Assembly (NCBI GenBank): GCA_016715195.1 | Contig: JADKBB010000004.1 | Coordinates: 1-64,000, forward strand | Direction: 5' to 3' | DNA length: 64,000 bases | Origin: Candidatus Villigracilis proximus | Lineage (GTDB): Bacteria; Chloroflexota; Anaerolineae; Anaerolineales; Villigracilaceae | Part shown: one piece after another, positions 19,207 to 28,576 of the stretch | Position numbering within the stretch: the stretch's first letter is position 1 | How the letters are laid out: the number at the start of each line of letters is the position of its first letter | The notes under the pieces: generated by a model | The model's database searches: none | What the model was told of the DNA's origin: nothing | The model's input: the letters and a program-made list of their open reading frames with translations, nothing else | Program-made: the position numbers and the translations under genes

Positions 19207-20313
19207 TTATCCTACTACTCGAATTTCACGCGGCATGTCGCTTAAGCAATCTGCGCCGCCTTCGGTAATGACGATGTTATCTTCAATGCGGACGCCGTTG
19301 CGGTTGGGAAGATAAATTCCCGGCTCCACGGTATAGGCCATGCCAACTTCCAGCAACTGCATATTGTCGCCGCGCATGTACGGTTCTTCGTGGCCTTCCA
19401 TGCCAATGCCGTGACCAGTGCGATGCGTGAAATATTTTCCATAGCCAGATTTTTCGATCACATCACGCGTGGCAATATCCACGGCGGCGCAGGGCACACC
19501 GGGCTTGCCAGCGGCGCGACCTGCGGCGTTGGCTTCCTGCACGATCTTGTGAATCTTCGCGCACTCATCATCCACCTCACCCACTGCGAAGGTGCGTGTC
19601 AGGTCTGAGATGTAGCCTTCATACGCGGCGCCCCAATCCACAACCAGAAGATCGCCGGCTTGTAATTTTCTTTCGGTCGGTGATGCGTGCGGATTTGCGC
19701 CATTCGGTCCGCCGGAGATGATGGGGAAAAATGGCAGGGCTGAATCAGAGCCGTGCTTTAATAATTGCATCACCAGTTCAGAAGATAACTCGCGCTCAGT
19801 CATACCGATCTTGATTAAGGGAATGGTTGCTTCAAGTGAGTCCTGCGCGATCTTTACCGCGCGGCGCATGGCATCAATTTCGGCTTTGTCTTTTTTCAAA
19901 CGCAGACCCGAAAGCACTTCACTTGCATCTGGATATTCTGCCTCAGGCGCACCTGCTTTAACATGACCGAATTCCATTAAGCGCAGTTGACGTGGTTCGA
20001 CGCCGATGCGCTTCCCATCCAGACCGAGAGACTGGGCCGCCTTTCGAAAGGCATCATCCCACTCTGACGGAAGTTCACCATACGCGAATGCTTGTATTTT
20101 GTATGGAAATAAATCCACTTTGGGAAGTTCCAGTTCAGGTAAGACAAGCACCGGGTCTTTGCCGGGTGCAACAAACAAAACAATCGGACGTTCCATTAAA
20201 TGAAATTCGACACCAGCAAGATATGTCAGCGTGGGACCCGGATTCAGAATAACGGCATCCAGGTTCGAGGTCCGCATTGATGCGGTGAGGTTGTTAAGTC
20301 GCGCTTGATTCAT
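19207..20313 (-). CDS. M24 family Xaa-Pro peptidase
   Basis: This 368-residue pita-bread-fold aminopeptidase cleaves the bond before proline in peptides. All five metal ligands are visible: D in V-V-D-W-G-A, D in S-D-L-T-R-T-F, H in T-G-H-G-I-G, E in V-E-P-G-I-Y and E in R-I-E-D-N. The N-terminal creatinase-like domain occupies residues 1-130. Length and layout fit PepQ/PepP-like cytosolic enzymes. AGGAG lies 7 nt before the ATG. It follows the SDR gene by 9 bp and ends at a strong terminator. Confidence 0.94.
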   Translation of the reverse strand: MNQARLNNLTASMRTSNLDAVILNPGPTLTYLAGVEFHLMERPIVLFVAPGKDPVLVLPELELPKVDLFPYKIQAFAYGELPSEWDDAFRKAAQSLGLDGKRIGVEPRQLRLMEFGHVKAGAPEAEYPDASEVLSGLRLKKDKAEIDAMRRAVKIAQDSLEATIPLIKIGMTERELSSELVMQLLKHGSDSALPFFPIISGGPNGANPHASPTERKLQAGDLLVVDWGAAYEGYISDLTRTFAVGEVDDECAKIHKIVQEANAAGRAAGKPGVPCAAVDIATRDVIEKSGYGKYFTHRTGHGIGMEGHEEPYMRGDNMQLLEVGMAYTVEPGIYLPNRNGVRIEDNIVITEGGADCLSDMPREIRVVG

Positions 20314-20322
20314 GAGAGTCTC

Positions 20323-21129
20323 CTAATCCGATTTATGTTTAATTTTTGAGAAGGCATATGAGATCCAATCAACGATGACTGGAAACAACATGTCAAAAGT
20401 TGTGAGGATGCGAAACCACCATGGGATGATCAAACTGCGGCGCGGACGTTTGGCAACATCCAGGACGCGGCGGGCGACATATTCGGAAGTCATGTGGATA
20501 TTGAGCATGGACTTAACCGAGCGATAGGCTTCGTTCTTGCCTACATGTTGACCGAACTCGGTGGAAGCCGGACCGGGATAAATTCCGCTGACCTTGATGC
20601 CGAGCGGAGTCACTTCGCGGCGCAGGGCGTCGGTGAATCCGCGGGCGCCGTGTTTGCTGGCAGCATAACTTGTGATAAGCGGAGAAGCAAGCAGACCTGC
20701 AACGGAGATCATAGCCAATAATATGACCTTCTCCGATTAAGCATGTACGGCAAACCGCGCGTGTAACCTGCATAGGGCAATGAGATTAACCTGTACCAGC
20801 GTATTGATATCACGTTCAACGGAATGATTCTCAAACCAATCCACGCGGCCAATGCCAGCGTTGTTAAAAAGAATATCAATTTGACCATACAGATCGATCG
20901 TGGTCTGCACCATGTTATCCACTTCTGCCGGGTCAATAATATCCACGGGCACAGCGATGGCTTCACCGCCAAGTTCCTGTATTTTTGCGGCCAGGTTTTG
21001 CAAACGGTCTAAACGGCGTGCGGCCAGAACGACCTTGCAGCCTTCTTTTGCAAAGAGCAATGCGGCATCTTCGCCAAAGCCTGAGGAGGCACCTGTAATG
21101 AGAACAACTTTGTTTTCGAGAGAGGACAT
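20323..21129 (-). pseudogene. Short-chain dehydrogenase/reductase interrupted by three small indels
   Basis: The N-terminal part (T-G-A-S-S-G-F-G nucleotide motif, N-N-A-G) and the C-terminal part (S-Y-A-A-S-K-H-G catalytic Tyr/Lys) lie in the same frame. Between about 20720 and 20775, however, the frame shifts three times and meets a TAA. The sequence is explained by one missing base at each of C-T-A-T-G, G-T-T-T-G and A-G-G-T-C, after which the normal motif (M-Q-V-T-R-A-V, then P-Y-M-L-N-R-R, then I-S-V-A-G) reads through. The net loss is 3 nt. A repaired protein would be about 269 residues. The substrate is unknown. It lies upstream of the M24 peptidase. Confidence 0.8.
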
Positions 21130-21144
21130 GGGTGAGTTTCCATT

Positions 21145-21185
21145 AAATATTAAGTGACGTGGATATTTTATCATCCACGTCACTT
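21145..21185 (-). terminator. Terminator after lon
   Basis: AAGTGACGTGGAT (21152-21164) pairs with ATCCACGTCACTT (21173-21185). The minus-strand tail TTAATATTTAAT is AT-rich but not a pure T run. Confidence 0.65.
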
Positions 21186-21219
21186 GAGTTGGGGATTGTT
21201 ATGAAATAAAGACGTAAAA

Positions 21220-23712
21220 CTACTCGTCCTGACTATCATCTCCGCCGCGCTTTTTGGGCCGTGGCGGTTCGACGGTCACTTCCTTGGAAAGCGCAATTGC
21301 CAGCACATCATCCATGTGTTTGATCGGGATTATTTTTAGCTCAGAACGGGCGGTCTTGGGAAGTTCCACCAGATCCTTCATATTCTTTTCAGGCAGAAGC
21401 ACGGTCTTCAAGCCGGCACGATGCGCAGCGAGGACTTTCTCTCGCACGCCGCCGATCGGGAGCACACGTCCGCGCAGGGTGATCTCGCCGGTCATGCCCA
21501 CGTGACGTAATACCGGCCGCCCCGTCAGCGCGGAGATGATGGCCGTTGCCATCGTAATCCCAGCCGAGGGACCATCCTTCGGGATTCCGCCTTCAGGCAT
21601 GTGGATGTGAATATCCAAACGCTCGAAAATATCCAGTTCAAGTTTCAGAGCACCAGCACGTGACTTGATATAGGTCAACGCGGCCTGAGCAGACTCGTGC
21701 ATCACCTCACCCATCTGACCTGTCATCTGCATGCCGCCTTTGCCTTCGAGAATGGCAACTTCAACAGACATGATCTCGCCCCCAGTTTCGGTCCATGCAA
21801 GACTGGTAGCGACGCCCACTTCGTCAGTCAGTTCCGCTTCAGATGGGAAGACTTGCTGCGGGCCGAGCATTTTCTCGATCATTTCAGGCGCGATGGAAAC
21901 GGGATACTTCTTCCCTTCCGCTTTGAGGCGTGCGATCTTGCGGCAGACACGTCCGAGTTCACGTTCCAGATTACGCACACCCGCTTCATAGGTATATTCA
22001 CGGATGATGCGTTTTAGCGCGGCGGGTTCAAATACAATTTCAAGACTCTCGATCCCGTTCTCTTCGATCTGGCGCGGAATGAGATAACGATTCGCGATCT
22101 CGATCTTTTCCTCTTCGATGTAGCCGGGGAATTCGATCACTTCCATGCGATCCAACAATGGAGCAGGGATATTCGCCAGCGAATTGGCGGTGGTCACGAA
22201 CATGACCTTGGAAAGATCAAAAGGCAATTCAAGATAATGATCGCTGAATGCGTAATTTTGTTCGGGGTCAAGCACTTCAAGCATGGCTGAAGCAGGGTCG
22301 CCGCGGAAGTCGGAATACAGCTTGTCAATTTCATCCAGCATAAAAAGCGGATTCGCCGTGCCGGCGCGCTTCATGGTTTGAATAATTCTTCCGGGCAAAG
22401 CGCCGATGTACGTGCGGCGATGTCCGCGAATTTCGGCTTCGTCACGCACACCGCCGAGCGACACACGCGCAAACTTGCGTCCAAGCGCATCTGCGATGGA
22501 ACGTCCGAGTGAAGTCTTGCCCACGCCGGGAGGTCCCACAAAACAAAGAATCGGCTGACGTTCCTTTTTCGGCTTGAGCGAACGCACAGCGATATATTCC
22601 AAAATTCTTTCTTTGGCTTTTTTCAATCCGTAATGATCGCGTTCCAAAATCTTGGCGGCGTTCTTCACATCCAAATTATCGGGCGTGGAATTATTCCACG
22701 GCAGGTCAACGATCCAGTCAATATACGTGCGGATAATGCCCACTTCAGGCGCCATCGGCGGCATTTGATTCAACCGCTCCAATTCTTTCAGCGCAACCTT
22801 CTTCGCTTCTTCGGGCAGGTTGGCGGCATCCACTTTTTTCTTGAGATCAGATGCATCGCGCGTGAAAATATCGCCTTCGCCCAATTCGTTTTGGATCTGC
22901 TTCATTTGTTCGCGCAGATAAAACTCACGCTGACTCTTATCCACTTCACTTTGTACACGTGAATGAATTTCGTCTTCCAACTCAAGCACATCCACTTCCT
23001 GTGCCAGAATATTATTTAATTGTCCCAAGCGTGCTTTGGGGTCAAGGATCAACAGCAATCTTAATTTTGCTTCGTAGGTCAACGAAAGCGAAGTGGCGAC
23101 CATATCCGAAAGCCAGCCCGGTTCGGCGATGTTCAAAGCAAACAAATGCGCTTCTTCGGGAATTGAACGATCCAGTTGCACACAGCGCTCGAACAAACTT
23201 AACGCAGAGCGCATCAACGCCTGCGCCTGTCTATCGGCGGTTTGCGGTTCGTTGATCACGCGCGCACGCACTTTGATGTACGGCTTCACGCTCAAGAACT
23301 CAACGATCTCCACGCGCTTGCGTCCCTGCACCAGCGCGGAGTATGAACCGTCGGGCATGTGCAGCAAGCGCCCCACCGCCATCTCCACACCCACCGGCAT
23401 AAAATCATCGGCGCCAGGGTCATTCAGTTCAGGGTCTTTTTGAGTCAGCCCGATCACGGTCTGCTCTTTGCGCTGCGCTTCCTGCACCGCAAGCAATGAT
23501 GCTTCGCGTCCCACAAAGATCGGCGAAACCATGCGCGGAAAGATCACCATATCGCGCAACGGCAACACCACGGCTTCGATCAGCCCGTCAGCGTTGGGTT
23601 CTGTATTTGGAATGCGATACAGTTCCTCGGTCCGCTGTGAGAGCGTGAGGTCAAAATTATCTTCTTCTTCGTTCCAGTCAGATTGATGATTCATTAAGTA
23701 CTCGTTTTCCAT
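21220..23712 (-). CDS. lon: ATP-dependent protease Lon
   Basis: Lon unfolds and degrades damaged and regulatory cytoplasmic proteins. The 830-residue protein has the N-terminal LAN domain (about 45-245), a central coiled coil, the AAA+ module (Walker A G-P-P-G-V-G-K-T, Walker B F-M-L-D-E-I-D-K) and the C-terminal Ser-Lys peptidase (P-K-D-G-P-S-A-G with the nucleophile, Lys in G-G-V-R-E-K). The start may be 23712 or the second Met at 23694, which overlaps the folC stop as TAATG and would couple translation. It follows folC and ends at a hairpin. Confidence 0.97.
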   Translation of the reverse strand: MENEYLMNHQSDWNEEEDNFDLTLSQRTEELYRIPNTEPNADGLIEAVVLPLRDMVIFPRMVSPIFVGREASLLAVQEAQRKEQTVIGLTQKDPELNDPGADDFMPVGVEMAVGRLLHMPDGSYSALVQGRKRVEIVEFLSVKPYIKVRARVINEPQTADRQAQALMRSALSLFERCVQLDRSIPEEAHLFALNIAEPGWLSDMVATSLSLTYEAKLRLLLILDPKARLGQLNNILAQEVDVLELEDEIHSRVQSEVDKSQREFYLREQMKQIQNELGEGDIFTRDASDLKKKVDAANLPEEAKKVALKELERLNQMPPMAPEVGIIRTYIDWIVDLPWNNSTPDNLDVKNAAKILERDHYGLKKAKERILEYIAVRSLKPKKERQPILCFVGPPGVGKTSLGRSIADALGRKFARVSLGGVRDEAEIRGHRRTYIGALPGRIIQTMKRAGTANPLFMLDEIDKLYSDFRGDPASAMLEVLDPEQNYAFSDHYLELPFDLSKVMFVTTANSLANIPAPLLDRMEVIEFPGYIEEEKIEIANRYLIPRQIEENGIESLEIVFEPAALKRIIREYTYEAGVRNLERELGRVCRKIARLKAEGKKYPVSIAPEMIEKMLGPQQVFPSEAELTDEVGVATSLAWTETGGEIMSVEVAILEGKGGMQMTGQMGEVMHESAQAALTYIKSRAGALKLELDIFERLDIHIHMPEGGIPKDGPSAGITMATAIISALTGRPVLRHVGMTGEITLRGRVLPIGGVREKVLAAHRAGLKTVLLPEKNMKDLVELPKTARSELKIIPIKHMDDVLAIALSKEVTVEPPRPKKRGGDDSQDE

Positions 23713-25053
23713 GCAGACATGACTTCCGCGGTGACAAACATACTTCCAGCGGATAAGACGATGCTACCATCTTTTGATGACAATTCCAGCGCCCGCGCCA
23801 ATGCGGACTTTACGGGAGTGACCGCTTCAGACTCCGCCCCAGCCTGCTCTGCCAACTGTTGAATTCGTTCCACTTCAAGCGCCCGCGGATGATCGGCACG
23901 CGTGACAATAATTTTCTTGATCTTCGATTTTAGCGCCGCAAACATCCCGGGGATATTCTTATCTTCTGATGCGCCAAAGATCAGATACACTTTTTTATCG
24001 GGGAAATACGCATCTAGTGTTTCGTAAAGTTTTTCAAACGAATCCTGATTATGCGCCGAGTCAAAGATCACAGGTGGTTCGCGCCGCGCAATCTCAAAGC
24101 GGGCGCGCCATTGTACTTGAGAAAACCCTTTTTGTATCTGCTCATCTGTGATGGGAATTCCGCTGGCTTTCAAAGCTGTGTAAGCCGTGGCGGCGTTTTC
24201 GATTTGATGATTGCCAAGTAAAGGAATCTGTAGTTTGACCATAGACGATGGACCGTGCTGAAGCCTGAATGAATTGATTGTCTTTCACCGTCCATCGTCC
24301 ACTGTCCACGGTCAGTCCCTGCCCATCCAAAGATGATTCGAGCAACTCAAACGTTACATCTCTTCCTATAAGCGTTATCTCAGAATTCTTTTCTTTGGCT
24401 ACACGCTCCAAAACTTCCCAAGCCTCATCCTTTTGCGGGGACGAAACCACGGGCACACCAGGTTTAATAATGCCGGCCTTCTCCCCTGCGATCAAAGCCA
24501 ATGTATTGCCCAACACCGCCATGTGGTCATAAGACAATGAAGTAATGACCGAAACCTTGGGCGTGACAATATTGGTCGCATCGAGTCTGCCGCCGAGGCC
24601 TACTTCAAATACCGCCGCGGTGACGCCGTGTTTCGCAAAGGCCATAAATGCCAGCGCCGTGGTGATTTCAAAGGTGGTCAGTTTTTCGATCTTTGCTACA
24701 AATGGCTTGATCTCTTCCACTAAATCAATCAACTGCTCATGTGTGATCGGTGTGCCGTTAATTTGAATCCGCTCTACATAATCCAATAAATGCGGTGACG
24801 TGTACAAACCCACCGTGTAACCCGCTGCCTGCAAAGCCGCCGCACACAACGCCGACGTGGAGCCTTTGCCCTTCGTCCCCGCCACATGAATGACAGGATA
24901 TTTGGCCTGCGGGTCGCCCAGCAACTCCATCAACGCAAACATACGGTCAAGATTAAAGTCTGCCTTGGCAAGCTCCGAGGAATGTTTAAGGCTATAATCC
25001 ACGAAGGAATACAGGTAATCGAGGGAATTATTATATGAAGTTTCTATGTCCAT
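23694..25053 (-). pseudogene. folC: Folylpolyglutamate synthase / dihydrofolate synthase, frameshifted
   Basis: FolC adds glutamate to folates. The first frame (25053 to about 24243) has the ATP loop G-T-K-G-K-G-S-T and the linker motif; the second (to 23694) has P-L-L-G-N-H-Q-I-E-N-A-A-T-A and the C-terminal ligase domain with F-D-S-A-H-N. They are one base out of register. The shift falls in a GTC-rich inverted repeat at 24240-24320, so the break could be a repeat insertion, a small indel or a sequencing error. Total span fits a normal FolC plus a short insert. The start at 25053 has a -10 box 7 nt upstream. Confidence 0.88.
24240..24320. repeat. GTCC-unit palindromic repeat inside folC
   Basis: GACGATGGACCGTG (24244-24257) is the inverse of CACCGTCCATCGTC (24286-24299) with one mismatch, followed by further units (ACTGTCCACGGTC). 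The layout matches the short-unit palindromes in intergenic gaps elsewhere, but here it lies inside a coding frame and spans the frameshift point. Confidence 0.6.
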
Positions 25054-25089
25054 GTGTGAGATTGTAAGGCGTAATTCATAATTCGTAAA
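25054..25089 (-). promoter_or_regulatory. Leaderless promoter of folC
   Basis: On the minus strand TTTACG (25084-25089), 17 nt, TACAAT (25061-25066), then 7 nt to the ATG at 25053. There is no SD. The spacer consists of a short TAATTCATAATTCGTAA repeat. Confidence 0.55.
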
Positions 25090-25113
25090 ATAAGAAAATA
25101 TTATAAATAGACC

Positions 25114-25485
25114 ATGAACATTCACCCCGATAAAGAATCCCCTTCTGTACAATCAGCGAAACAAAAAGCAAAGGAAATAATCTCCTCCTGGTGGGGAGAT
25201 ATTCCGTTCGTTATTTCGATTTTTCTACTTCTCATGTATGCCATTGTGATCACGATCCTTGATCGGTTCGGCATAAAAGTTGCCCTATGGACGTTTCAAC
25301 TTGTAATCAGTATTATGCTTTTCCTATGGGGCACGACAGGCTTATTTATCATTATACGTGGGGAATACAGGGATAGACACAAGGGAATTCAACGCGGTTT
25401 TCCAGCGTATGTACTTGGCAGCACTTTGATATTGATAGGGTGGCTGCCCTTTATTGCCATGCTCACTTCGGTTTTCTTCAAATAA
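25114..25485 (+). CDS. Small integral membrane protein of unknown function
   Basis: I do not recognise this 123-residue protein. It has a charged N-terminal segment of about 30 residues, then three strongly hydrophobic helices (about 31-50, 58-80 and 100-120) with a basic loop (E-Y-R-D-R-H-K-G) between the second and third. It is divergent from folC across 60 bp and followed 4 bp later by the DUF503 gene, so it heads a plus-strand group. TATAAA lies 6 nt before the ATG. Confidence 0.65.
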   Translation: MNIHPDKESPSVQSAKQKAKEIISSWWGDIPFVISIFLLLMYAIVITILDRFGIKVALWTFQLVISIMLFLWGTTGLFIIIRGEYRDRHKGIQRGFPAYVLGSTLILIGWLPFIAMLTSVFFK

Positions 25486-25489
25486 CATC

Positions 25490-25774
25490 ATGATCGCCAC
25501 CCTCACCATTCACCTGCACCTCCCCACTTGTGCCTCTCTCAAAGAAAAGCGCGGACGAATCAAGCCGCTCATCTCACGTTTGCATCGTGAATTTAATGTC
25601 TCTGTTGCAGAAATGGATCTACAGGACAAATGGCAGGAGGCCGTGATCGGCTGTGCCATGATCAATTCTGACGGAGTCACCCTGCGACAGTCTTTGCAAA
25701 GTGTGGCAAAATGGGTGGAAGCAAATTGGGCAGATGGTCAGATTATTGACGAGAAGATCGAGATCATTGCGTAG
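25490..25774 (+). CDS. DUF503 family protein (YlxP-like)
   Basis: This 94-residue protein has the family pattern: an N-terminal beta strand (I-A-T-L-T-I-H-L), the S-L-K-E-K-R-G turn followed by I-K-P-L-I-S-R-L, and the middle W-Q-E-A-V-I-G-C segment. In Firmicutes relatives lie next to rbfA and infB, but the function is not established. The start at 25490 is the family start; the longer frame adds residues from the upstream gene. The TAG stop lies at the left edge of a REP-like hairpin pair. Confidence 0.85.
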   Translation: MIATLTIHLHLPTCASLKEKRGRIKPLISRLHREFNVSVAEMDLQDKWQEAVIGCAMINSDGVTLRQSLQSVAKWVEANWADGQIIDEKIEIIA

Positions 25775-25836
25775 GGGCGACCCTTGTGGTCGCCCTATTT
25801 GTATAACATACATAAGGGCGGGGACAAGCCCCGCCC
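25775..25836. repeat. Pair of REP-like GC-rich hairpins
   Basis: Hairpin one (25775-25795) has arms GGGCGACC and GGTCGCCC. Hairpin two (25816-25836) has arms GGGCGGGG and CCCCGCCC. The first is the inverted twin of the hairpin at 3517-3537. Both lie between the DUF503 stop and the SDR ribosome site. Confidence 0.65.
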
Positions 25837-25855
25837 CTACAAATATGGAGACAAA

Positions 25856-26647
25856 ATGGACTTACACCTAAAAGACAAAATCGCACTCGTCACCGGCTCT
25901 TCCCGTGGGCTGGGATATGCCACCGCGCTGGCTTTAGCAAAAGAAGGCTGTAAGGTCGCCATTAATGGACGGGATGAGGCAAAGATCAAAAGTGTGGCTG
26001 AAAAATTAAGCAAGGAAACAGGTACACAGGTAATTGGACTTGTGGGCGATGTTGGTTTGACCGATGTGCCCGAAAAGTTAATTCAACAAACTGTGGATGC
26101 CTTCGGCGGGTTGGATATTCTCATCACCAACGCCGGCGGACCTCCGCCCGGGTCGATCGATTCACTCGATGAGGCCGCGTGGCAAAAAGGCGTGGACTTG
26201 TGCCTGATGCTGCACGTCCGCTTGATTAAGGCGGCGCTGCCTCATTTGCGAAAATCAGATTCAGCGAGCGTGTTGACGGTGACTTCGATGTCGGTCAAAC
26301 AGCCGATCGCGAATTTACTGCTATCAAACAGCATCCGCATGGCGACGATCGGATTAACCAAATCGCTGGCGCTGGAACTTGGCCGCGAAAATATCCGCTT
26401 TAATTCCATACTGCCAGGCTGGACGGAGACGGAACGTGTCACAGAGTTGATGACTGCCCGGGCAACAGCGAACAGCTCAACGGTAGAGGAAGAAACGCGC
26501 AGGCAGTCGGAGCAGAGTCCGCTTGGGAGGTTGGGTCAGCCTGAAGAGTTCGCAAATGCCGCAGCATTCCTCGTCTCGCCTGCGGCTTCCTATATTACAG
26601 GTGTGATGTTAAATGTGGACGGCGGCATGTATAAGGGCACGATTTGA
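25856..26647 (+). CDS. SDR family oxidoreductase lacking the usual catalytic tyrosine
   Basis: This 263-residue Rossmann-fold protein has the NAD(P) loop T-G-S-S-R-G-L-G, the N-A-G-G motif and the C-terminal V-D-G-G-M-Y end. At the active site, where classical SDRs read Y-x-x-x-K, it has L-L-S-N-S-I-R-M, so the Tyr is absent. It resembles the BKR-like SDR subgroup with an S-N-S-x-R motif, whose activity is unclear. The start at 25856 has GGAG 7 nt upstream; the longer frame reads through the repeat. Followed by a palindromic element. Confidence 0.9.
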   Translation: MDLHLKDKIALVTGSSRGLGYATALALAKEGCKVAINGRDEAKIKSVAEKLSKETGTQVIGLVGDVGLTDVPEKLIQQTVDAFGGLDILITNAGGPPPGSIDSLDEAAWQKGVDLCLMLHVRLIKAALPHLRKSDSASVLTVTSMSVKQPIANLLLSNSIRMATIGLTKSLALELGRENIRFNSILPGWTETERVTELMTARATANSSTVEEETRRQSEQSPLGRLGQPEEFANAAAFLVSPAASYITGVMLNVDGGMYKGTI

Positions 26648-26760
26648 TTTACATCCTGAGCGGAGTGACGAATGCTCTTTGAGGCATGCAGCCGAAGGAT
26701 AGTTTGCAGTAAATTATAATTTTGTATTACGTCCTTCGACTGTGCCGCTCAGGATGTAAA
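26648..26760. repeat. 113-bp palindromic element with 16-bp perfect ends
   Basis: TTTACATCCTGAGCGG (26648-26663) is the perfect inverse of 26745-26760. Inner CGAAGGA and TCCTTCG add a second stem. There is no ORF inside. It resembles a non-autonomous MITE or REP-type element filling the gap between the SDR and zinc-ribbon genes. Confidence 0.7.
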
Positions 26761-26777
26761 ACAAAACTGGAGAAATC

Positions 26778-26966
26778 ATGAACGAACAAAAAAAGATTTG
26801 CTTGAACTGCAATCGCACGGATGAACAAGTGCCGCTATTACACTTAACATTTAAGAGTGAAGCAAAATATATTTGCGCGCAATGCCTGCCGGTCTTGATT
26901 CATAAGACTCATTTGCTGGCAGATAAATTACCCGGCATGGATGTTACGCCGCCTGCGGATCATTAA
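26778..26966 (+). CDS. Small zinc-ribbon protein
   Basis: This 62-residue protein has two Cys pairs (C-L-N-C near residue 8 and C-A-Q-C near residue 34), the spacing of a treble-clef or zinc-ribbon fold. A short helix with histidines follows. GGAG lies 7 nt before the ATG. It ends 3 bp before murJ, so the two are probably co-transcribed. The specific role is unknown. Confidence 0.75.
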   Translation: MNEQKKICLNCNRTDEQVPLLHLTFKSEAKYICAQCLPVLIHKTHLLADKLPGMDVTPPADH

Positions 26967-26969
26967 TCA

Positions 26970-28469
26970 ATGAATAAATTATCACGTCTTACCCGTAATT
27001 CACTGACAATCGCGTTTTTGTTTTTATTCGACAAGGTGATCGCTTTTTATCGCACGCGCATTATTACAACTCAATATTCCACTGACGTGCAATTGTTGGA
27101 TACCTTCAACGCCGCAAACAATTTACCGGATGTGCTGTTTGCACTGATCTCCGGCGGTGCGCTGGCGATGGCATTCATCCCCTTGCTGACGGAATATCTC
27201 ACCACCAAAGACCGCGCCGCCGCATGGGATTTGTTTTCACGGGTGGCGAATGTTGCCTTTCTGGTAACGACTTCCTTTGCGATCGTGATCAGTATTTTTG
27301 CGGTGCCAATTGCGAAGCTGGGTATTGCGCCGGGTTTTAGTGATGAACAACTTGCCTTGCTGGCTGAGTTGATGCGGCTCAATTTGATCGGCACGGTGAT
27401 CTTTTCGGTCAGCGGACTGGTGGCCGCTTCATTGCAAGCGAATCAACATTTTATTTTTCCCGCGCTCGCACCTAGTTTATACAATGTGGGACAGATCATC
27501 GGCGCAATCTATTTTGTGCCGCGTTTCGGTATTCGCGGACTGGTGTATGGTGTGATCCTCGGCGCTGCATTTCATTTGCTGATTCAATTACCCGCACTTT
27601 TTAAGTTTGGCTTCCGCTGGACTCCATCTTTAGACATACGTCACACAGGATTGATCGAAGCGTTGAAGTTGATGGCGCCGCGTTTGCTTACGATGGGCGG
27701 CATTCAATTCATTGTGCTTGCGCGTGACAATCTCGCTTCGCGGCTCGATCAAGTGGGCGCGGTCTCTTCACTCACCTACGGCTGGATGATCATGCAAGTG
27801 CCTGAGACCATTCTTGGGACGGCGATTGCCACGGCCATGCTGCCCACACTTTCAGAGTTCGCGGCTCGCGGCGACTGGGCAGGCTTCCGCTCAACGATAG
27901 AACGCGCTCTGCGGGTTTTGATCTCGCTCACCATTCCCATCGCAGCGGTCATGTCGGCGGGGATTCATCCACTGGTGCGCGGATTCTTCGGTTTCGACGA
28001 AGCCACTTCCACACTGGTCACATGGACAACCCGCGCCTATTTGATGACGCTGACAGGCTTCACCATTCACGAGATCGCGGCGCGTTCGTTTTATGCGCGC
28101 AAGGAACCGATGTTTCCGTTATACGCTGTTATTCTGCGTCTGATCATGTTTTTAGGAATCGGCGCAGCAGGGTTAATATTTTTCAGGGAGATCGGCGCGC
28201 CGGTCATTGCCTTTGCAGAAATCGCGCTTTTAATAGAAGCCATCATTTTATTCGGCTGGCTGTCCAAACGCACACATGAACCGATCCATGTCGGCGGAGC
28301 GGTCATCAAGGGGCTGGTCGCAGCCGTGGTCGGCGGCGTGATCACGTATTTCATCGCTTTATATTTGCCCGGCGGGGCGATCGTCACTGCGTTAATCGGC
28401 ATGTTCATCGGCGGACTTGCTGCTCTGGCAATTGTCTGGTCTGATGCGAAACAGATCTTTAATTTGTAA
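26970..28469 (+). CDS. murJ: Lipid II flippase MurJ (MviN family)
   Basis: MurJ moves lipid II across the cytoplasmic membrane for peptidoglycan synthesis. The 499-residue protein has about 14 hydrophobic helices and the MviN hallmark region near the N-terminus (K-V-I-A-F-Y-R-T-R-I, then N-L-P-D-V-L-F-A-L-I-S-G-G-A-L). The later R-S-F-Y-A-R motif is also present. Length is normal. It follows the zinc-ribbon gene by 3 bp with no separate SD, and a hairpin follows its stop. Confidence 0.93.
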   Translation: MNKLSRLTRNSLTIAFLFLFDKVIAFYRTRIITTQYSTDVQLLDTFNAANNLPDVLFALISGGALAMAFIPLLTEYLTTKDRAAAWDLFSRVANVAFLVTTSFAIVISIFAVPIAKLGIAPGFSDEQLALLAELMRLNLIGTVIFSVSGLVAASLQANQHFIFPALAPSLYNVGQIIGAIYFVPRFGIRGLVYGVILGAAFHLLIQLPALFKFGFRWTPSLDIRHTGLIEALKLMAPRLLTMGGIQFIVLARDNLASRLDQVGAVSSLTYGWMIMQVPETILGTAIATAMLPTLSEFAARGDWAGFRSTIERALRVLISLTIPIAAVMSAGIHPLVRGFFGFDEATSTLVTWTTRAYLMTLTGFTIHEIAARSFYARKEPMFPLYAVILRLIMFLGIGAAGLIFFREIGAPVIAFAEIALLIEAIILFGWLSKRTHEPIHVGGAVIKGLVAAVVGGVITYFIALYLPGGAIVTALIGMFIGGLAALAIVWSDAKQIFNL

Positions 28470-28483
28470 ATAAAAATTTAGTT

Positions 28484-28519
28484 ATCCCCAAAGGTCTTTA
28501 AAACCTTTGGGGATCATTT
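28484..28519 (+). terminator. Hairpin after murJ
   Basis: ATCCCCAAAGGT (28484-28495) pairs perfectly with ACCTTTGGGGAT (28503-28514). The tail CATTTG is poor in T, so it may be a weak terminator or a dispersed hairpin. Confidence 0.5.
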
Positions 28520-28540
28520 GATAAATCAAAAATAAGTGGT

Positions 28541-28576
28541 TTTTTGAGCAATTCAAAGGGAAGTATAATAATTGTT
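28541..28576 (+). promoter_or_regulatory. Leaderless promoter of the TPR membrane protein gene
   Basis: A consensus TATAAT (28564-28569) ends 7 nt before ATG 28577. The -35 (TTTTTG, 17-nt spacer) is weak, and no SD is present. Confidence 0.6.
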
